Source: Microbaculum marinum
Lineage (GTDB): Bacteria > Pseudomonadota > Alphaproteobacteria > Rhizobiales > Tepidamorphaceae
Reading direction: 5' to 3' (one strand)
DNA length: 64,000 nucleotides
NCBI RefSeq assembly: GCF_042646165.1
Contig: NZ_JBHRTC010000011.1
A model generated the notes under the pieces. The model searched no databases, was not told where the DNA came from, and was given only the letters and a program-made list of their open reading frames with translations. Position 1 is the first letter of the stretch, and each line of letters opens with the position of its first letter. A program made the translations under genes and the position numbers. Below are positions 60,343 to 64,000 of the stretch, piece by piece.

Positions 60343-62171
60343 ACGGGATGAAAACGATGGATGAAAAGAATCTGGGTGTCGGTGCCGAGACCGGACACGA
60401 GCCTCGCAATTCCAACGCGCGGCTGTTCGGCAGCGATCCGATCGCCGAAGTGCTGCGGGCGCTGGAGTTCGACTACATCGCGCTGACCCCCGGCGCCAGC
60501 TTCCGCGGTCTGCACGACAGCCTCGTCAATCATCTGGGCAATACCCGCCCGGAGATGCTGCTGTGCGTGCACGAGGAACACGCCGTCGCCCTCGCGCACG
60601 GCTATACCCGGGTCACCGGCCGGCCGCTCGCCGTCGCGCTGCACAGCAATGTCGGCCTGATGCACGCCACGATGGCGATCTTCAATGCCTGGTGCGACCG
60701 GATCCCGATCCTCATGCTGGGCGCGGTCGGCCCGGTCGACGCGGTCAACCGCCGCCCCTGGGTCGACTGGATCCACACCTCGTCGGACCTCGGCGCGCTG
60801 ATCCGCGGCTATACCAAGTGGGACGACCAGCCGGGTTCCGTCACCGCCGCCGTCGAGTCGGTGCTGCGCGCCTATCGCATCGCGGTCACCGAACCGCGCG
60901 GGCCGACCTATGTCTGCCTCGACGCCGGCTGGCAGGAGAAGGCGCTGGACGGGCCGCTCGACCTTCCCGACCTGCAGCGTTTCCGCGCCGGCACACCCGG
61001 GGATCCTCCCGCCGAGACGCTCGACAAGGTGGCGGCGGCGCTCAACGGGGCGCGCAATCCGGTGATCATGATGGGGCGCGTCTCGCGCGACCCGGCGGAC
61101 TGGGACCGGCGCGTCGCCTTTGCCGAGAAGCTCAACGCCACCGTGCTGACCGACATGAAGACCGGGGCAACCTTTCCAACCCGGCACCCGCTGCATCCCT
61201 ATCCGGCCGGACTTTTCGTGACCGACGCGGCGGCGGGACCCCTCCGTGAGGCCGACGTCATCCTCAGCCTCGACTGGGTCGACCTCGGCGGCTCGTTGCG
61301 CCAGGCCTGCGGCGGCAAGTGGCCGTCGGCCACCGTCATCAGCTGCTCGCTCGACGAGTACGTCCACAACGGCTGGAGCATGGACTACCAGGCGCTGCCG
61401 CCTGCCGACATCTCGATCCTCGCACCGGCCGACCGTCTGGTCGACCTGCTCGTCGACCGCATCGATCAGAAGCCGGCCGGATCGCCTGCCAGGCAGCCGG
61501 CGAAGCCCGCCGCGCCTGCCGCCGACGAGGACGAGACCGAGGGCATGATCTCGATAAACGCCCTGGCACAGGCCGTCGTCGACGGGTTCGACGGCGAGAA
61601 CCCGTGCTACATCCGGCTGCCGATCGGCTGGCCCGGCGAGTACTCCCGCTTCGACCACCCGCTCGACTATGTCGGCTACGACGGCGGCGGCGGCATCGGC
61701 TCCGGGCCCGGCATGGCGGTCGGCGGGGCGTTGGCCCTGCGCGACAGCGGCGGCGACCGGCTGCCTGTCGCGGTGCTCGGCGACGGCGACTACCTGATGG
61801 GCGTCACCGCGCTGTGGACGGCGGTCAAGTACGAGATCCCGCTGCTCGTCATCGTCGTCAACAACCAGTCCTTCTTCAACGACGAACTCCACCAGGAACG
61901 CGTTGCCCGGGTCCGCGGCCGGCCGGTCGAGAACCGCTGGATCGGCATGCGGATGAGCGAGCCGGGCATGAACCTGGCGACCATGGCGGAAGGGCAGGGC
62001 GCGGTCGGCTTCGGACCCGTCGGGTCGTCGGAGGAGCTGTCCGACGCCATCGCCGCGGCCATCGAGAAGGTGCGCGGCGGCGCGGTGGCGGTCATCGACG
62101 TCCGGGTCGCGCCGGAATACGCGCGCTCGACGTCTTCGGCGGTGGTTCGGGAAATGGCGACGACGAAATGA
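60339..62171 (+). CDS. thiamine diphosphate-dependent enzyme (acetolactate synthase/decarboxylase-like)
   Basis: A 610-residue ThDP enzyme. The N-terminal Pyr domain has the activating glutamate in 'VHEEHAVALAHGYTRVTGRP' (79/80); a middle Rossmann-like domain includes 'NGARNPVIMMGRVSRD'; a Pro/Ala linker (about 405-425) leads to the PP domain with the GDG...NN motif (481 to 509). It probably decarboxylates a 2-oxo acid, or joins it to an aldehyde. I chose the ATG at 60339 (ATGA overlap); another ATG lies at 60348. The aldehyde dehydrogenase encoded next could oxidise its product. Confidence 0.87.
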   Translation: MNGMKTMDEKNLGVGAETGHEPRNSNARLFGSDPIAEVLRALEFDYIALTPGASFRGLHDSLVNHLGNTRPEMLLCVHEEHAVALAHGYTRVTGRPLAVALHSNVGLMHATMAIFNAWCDRIPILMLGAVGPVDAVNRRPWVDWIHTSSDLGALIRGYTKWDDQPGSVTAAVESVLRAYRIAVTEPRGPTYVCLDAGWQEKALDGPLDLPDLQRFRAGTPGDPPAETLDKVAAALNGARNPVIMMGRVSRDPADWDRRVAFAEKLNATVLTDMKTGATFPTRHPLHPYPAGLFVTDAAAGPLREADVILSLDWVDLGGSLRQACGGKWPSATVISCSLDEYVHNGWSMDYQALPPADISILAPADRLVDLLVDRIDQKPAGSPARQPAKPAAPAADEDETEGMISINALAQAVVDGFDGENPCYIRLPIGWPGEYSRFDHPLDYVGYDGGGGIGSGPGMAVGGALALRDSGGDRLPVAVLGDGDYLMGVTALWTAVKYEIPLLVIVVNNQSFFNDELHQERVARVRGRPVENRWIGMRMSEPGMNLATMAEGQGAVGFGPVGSSEELSDAIAAAIEKVRGGAVAVIDVRVAPEYARSTSSAVVREMATTK

Positions 62172-63682
62172 CGGCACACGACATGGCTACGACAGATACT
62201 CCGGCGCATCGCGCGCTGCCGAAGAACCGCGGCGTCTTCTATGGCGGCAAATGGCGGGAGGTCGCCTCCGGCAGGTCCGTGCCGATCTCCAGCCCGGCGA
62301 CCGGCGAGGACCTCGGCGTCGCGGCGGAAGGTGGCGCGGACGACATCGACCGTGCCGTCCAGGCTGCCGCCGACGCCTTCCCGGCCTGGCGCGACACCCC
62401 GGCCCAGGAGCGTGCCGCACTGGTGCGCAGAGCGGCGCAGATCCTGCGCGACCATGCCGAGGAACTCGCGCACCTGGATGCCATCGACGGCGGTAATCCC
62501 TACCAGGCGATGTATTTCGACGCCCAGGTCGGCGCCGACTACATGGACTACTTCGCCGGCCTCGTCACCGAGATCAAGGGCAGCACCATCCCGATCGGGC
62601 CGGGCGTCCTGAACTACACGGTGCGCGAGCCGCTCGGGGTGATCGGCAAGATCAGCGCCTTCAACCACCCGCTGCTGTTCGCCACCGCCAAGGTCGGCGC
62701 GCCGCTGGTCGCCGGCAACACCATCGTGCTGAAGCCCGCCGACCAGACGCCGCTGTCCTCGCTGCGCCTCGCCGAACTGTGGGGCGACGTGTTCCCGTCC
62801 GGCGTCTTCAACCTGGTGACGGGCGGCCGCGAGGCCGGCGTGGCGCTTGCCGAGCACCCGAAGGTCGCCAAGATCGGCTTCATCGGCAGCGTTCCCGCCG
62901 GCCGTTCCGTGATGCAGAGCGCCAGCGGCACGCTGAAGGCGCTGACGCTCGAGCTCGGCGGCAAGAACGCGCTGATCGCCTGCGCCGACGTCGACCCGGC
63001 GACGGCGGCGGCCGGCATCGTCCGCGGCATGAACTTCCGCTATGTCACCGGCCAGTCCTGCAACTCGACCAGCCGCGTCTACCTGCACGAGGACGTCTAC
63101 GACGCGGTGCTGGTCGAACTGGAGAAGGCGGTGAAGGCTCTGAAGGTCGGCCTGCCGAACGATCCCGAGACCGAGGTCGGCTGCCTGTCGAGCCAGCCGC
63201 AGTTCGACAAGGTGCTGTCCTACATCGAGATCGGCAAGGCCGACGGCGCCCGCCTCGTCTGCGGCGGCAGGCGGTGCGAAGATCCCGCGCTCGCCAACGG
63301 CTTCTTCATCGAGCCGACGGTGTTCGCCGACGTCACCGACGACATGCGGATCGCCTCGGAGGAAATCTTCGGCCCCGTCGTCAGCGTCTTGAAGTGGTCG
63401 GACGAGGACGACCTGATGCGCCGCGTCAACGCGCTGGAATACGGCCTGACCGGCTCGATCTGGACGCACGACCTCGACCGCGCCCACCGTCTCGCCTCGC
63501 GTATGCAGTCGGGCTACATATGGATCAACGACGCGGCGACCCACTATGTCGGCGTGCCGTTCGGTGGCTACAAGCAGTCGGGCGTGGGGCGCGAGGAATC
63601 GATCGACGAACTTCTCGCCTGCACGCAGATCAAGAACGTCAACGTCGTGATCGGCGCGACGCCGACCACCCGCGCGTTCTGA
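62168..63682 (+). CDS. aldehyde dehydrogenase (NAD(P)-dependent)
   Basis: A 504-residue aldehyde dehydrogenase. Asn166 ('FNHPL'), Glu262 ('LELGGKN') and nucleophile Cys298 ('TGQSCNS') are in place, and 'EEIFGPVVSVL' and 'PFGGYKQSGVGRE' are the C-terminal signatures. It resembles betaine/benzaldehyde-type members more than methylmalonate-semialdehyde ones. It would turn the aldehyde from the ThDP decarboxylase into an acid. The ATG overlaps the ThDP gene stop as ATGA. Confidence 0.95.
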   Translation: MTAHDMATTDTPAHRALPKNRGVFYGGKWREVASGRSVPISSPATGEDLGVAAEGGADDIDRAVQAAADAFPAWRDTPAQERAALVRRAAQILRDHAEELAHLDAIDGGNPYQAMYFDAQVGADYMDYFAGLVTEIKGSTIPIGPGVLNYTVREPLGVIGKISAFNHPLLFATAKVGAPLVAGNTIVLKPADQTPLSSLRLAELWGDVFPSGVFNLVTGGREAGVALAEHPKVAKIGFIGSVPAGRSVMQSASGTLKALTLELGGKNALIACADVDPATAAAGIVRGMNFRYVTGQSCNSTSRVYLHEDVYDAVLVELEKAVKALKVGLPNDPETEVGCLSSQPQFDKVLSYIEIGKADGARLVCGGRRCEDPALANGFFIEPTVFADVTDDMRIASEEIFGPVVSVLKWSDEDDLMRRVNALEYGLTGSIWTHDLDRAHRLASRMQSGYIWINDAATHYVGVPFGGYKQSGVGREESIDELLACTQIKNVNVVIGATPTTRAF

Positions 63683-63701
63683 CGGAGCCTGTCAGCAGGG
63701 A

Positions 63702-64000
63702 ATGCCGGACACCCCGAAGGTCCTGATCTACGCCCCCAGGGAGGAGCCGCCGGAGACGATCCGGCGGCTGCGCGAGACGGGCTGCGATCTCGTCTTCGGC
63801 GATCCCGAATGGCAGCTGCCGCGCGGCCGCCATGAGGACGCCTTCGCGGAGGCCGCCCGCGATGCCGTGGCGCTGCTCGGCACCTCGATCCGCCACACCC
63901 CGATCAGCCGGCGCATCATGGAAGGCTCGCAGCGCCTGCGGGTCGTCTCCAAGTACACGGTCGGCGTCGACGACGTCGACGTCGCCGCGGCGACCGATCT
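63702..64000 (+). CDS. D-2-hydroxyacid dehydrogenase, partial (N-terminal 99 codons)
   Basis: The gene runs off the right edge. The visible part starts 'MPDTPKVLIYAPREEPP' and reaches 'LRVVSKYTVGVDDVDVAAAT', the catalytic-domain pattern of D-isomer 2-hydroxyacid dehydrogenases just before the NAD domain. The start at 63702 has GCAGGGA upstream and is 20 bases after the aldehyde dehydrogenase gene, so it is the fourth gene of that operon. The NAD loop and catalytic triad lie outside the window. Confidence 0.82.
   Translation, partial: MPDTPKVLIYAPREEPPETIRRLRETGCDLVFGDPEWQLPRGRHEDAFAEAARDAVALLGTSIRHTPISRRIMEGSQRLRVVSKYTVGVDDVDVAAATD

Noticed and set aside
59473..63682. Phosphonate pathway (PEP mutase plus phosphonopyruvate decarboxylase)
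   Set aside because: The lyase lacks the EDK-x(n)-NS signature of PEP mutase, no phosphonate enzyme is near, and the ThDP protein is followed by an aldehyde dehydrogenase instead of a transaminase.

Overview
The window is about 67% G+C (estimated by eye) and densely packed with genes. Many neighbouring genes overlap by ATGA or GTGA, and several genes use TTG or GTG starts. The family content (type III-like cellulose operon with bcsN, TRAP and NitT/TauT transporters, GcvA-like LysR regulators, Tat-exported binding proteins) points to an alphaproteobacterium. Rhodospirillales is a reasonable guess, but nothing here proves the order. I see no rRNA, tRNA, CRISPR array, insertion sequence or phage gene.

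Region A (1-9509, minus strand) is one tightly coupled operon. It encodes two SAM methyltransferases, a beta-helix/zinc-ribbon/methyltransferase fusion, a fatty acyl-AMP ligase, a polysaccharide pyruvyl transferase-like protein, a TPR-hydrolase fusion, an acyl carrier protein, a family 2 glycosyltransferase and a cytochrome P450 cut by the left edge. Together these suggest a pathway that activates a fatty acid, loads it on a carrier protein and combines it with a modified sugar. The product is unknown.

Region B (9781-19954) holds a YciI-like protein, a cellulose operon (bcsA-bcsB-bcsZ-TPR protein, minus strand) with divergent bcsN, and dps.

Region C (20018-32568) is the most unusual part. 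Two operons diverge from about 24.8 kb. Each begins with a small two-TM membrane sensor followed by a protein in which a similar sensor is fused to a major-facilitator domain, so the locus looks like an inverted duplication. The left arm ends in a SpoIIE-type phosphatase with a membrane sensor. The right arm continues with a Tat-exported ABC-type binding protein that has no permease or ATPase beside it, a GNAT acetyltransferase and an alanine racemase-like enzyme. Converging on it are a STAS anti-sigma antagonist and a SLOG-like/class III cyclase/HATPase fusion. Phosphatase, STAS protein and kinase domain make a complete partner-switching set, but no sigma factor is present.

Region D (32724-64000) is a catabolic and transport island. 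It contains a LysR-controlled sugar-type ABC importer with a hydroxyacid dehydrogenase; a hydratase/aldolase pair; a Crp-type regulator; an NHL-repeat protein; a long minus-strand operon (alpha/beta hydrolase, SnoaL-like protein, DhaK, DhaL, hydroxyacid dehydrogenase, enolase-superfamily dehydratase, SDR) beside a TetR regulator; a TRAP transporter; a NitT/TauT-type ABC importer with a short AraC protein; and a LysR-linked operon (ICL/PEP-mutase family lyase, ThDP enzyme, aldehyde dehydrogenase, hydroxyacid dehydrogenase running off the right edge). The enzymes fit breakdown of sugar acids and 2-oxo or hydroxy acids; exact substrates cannot be read from sequence.
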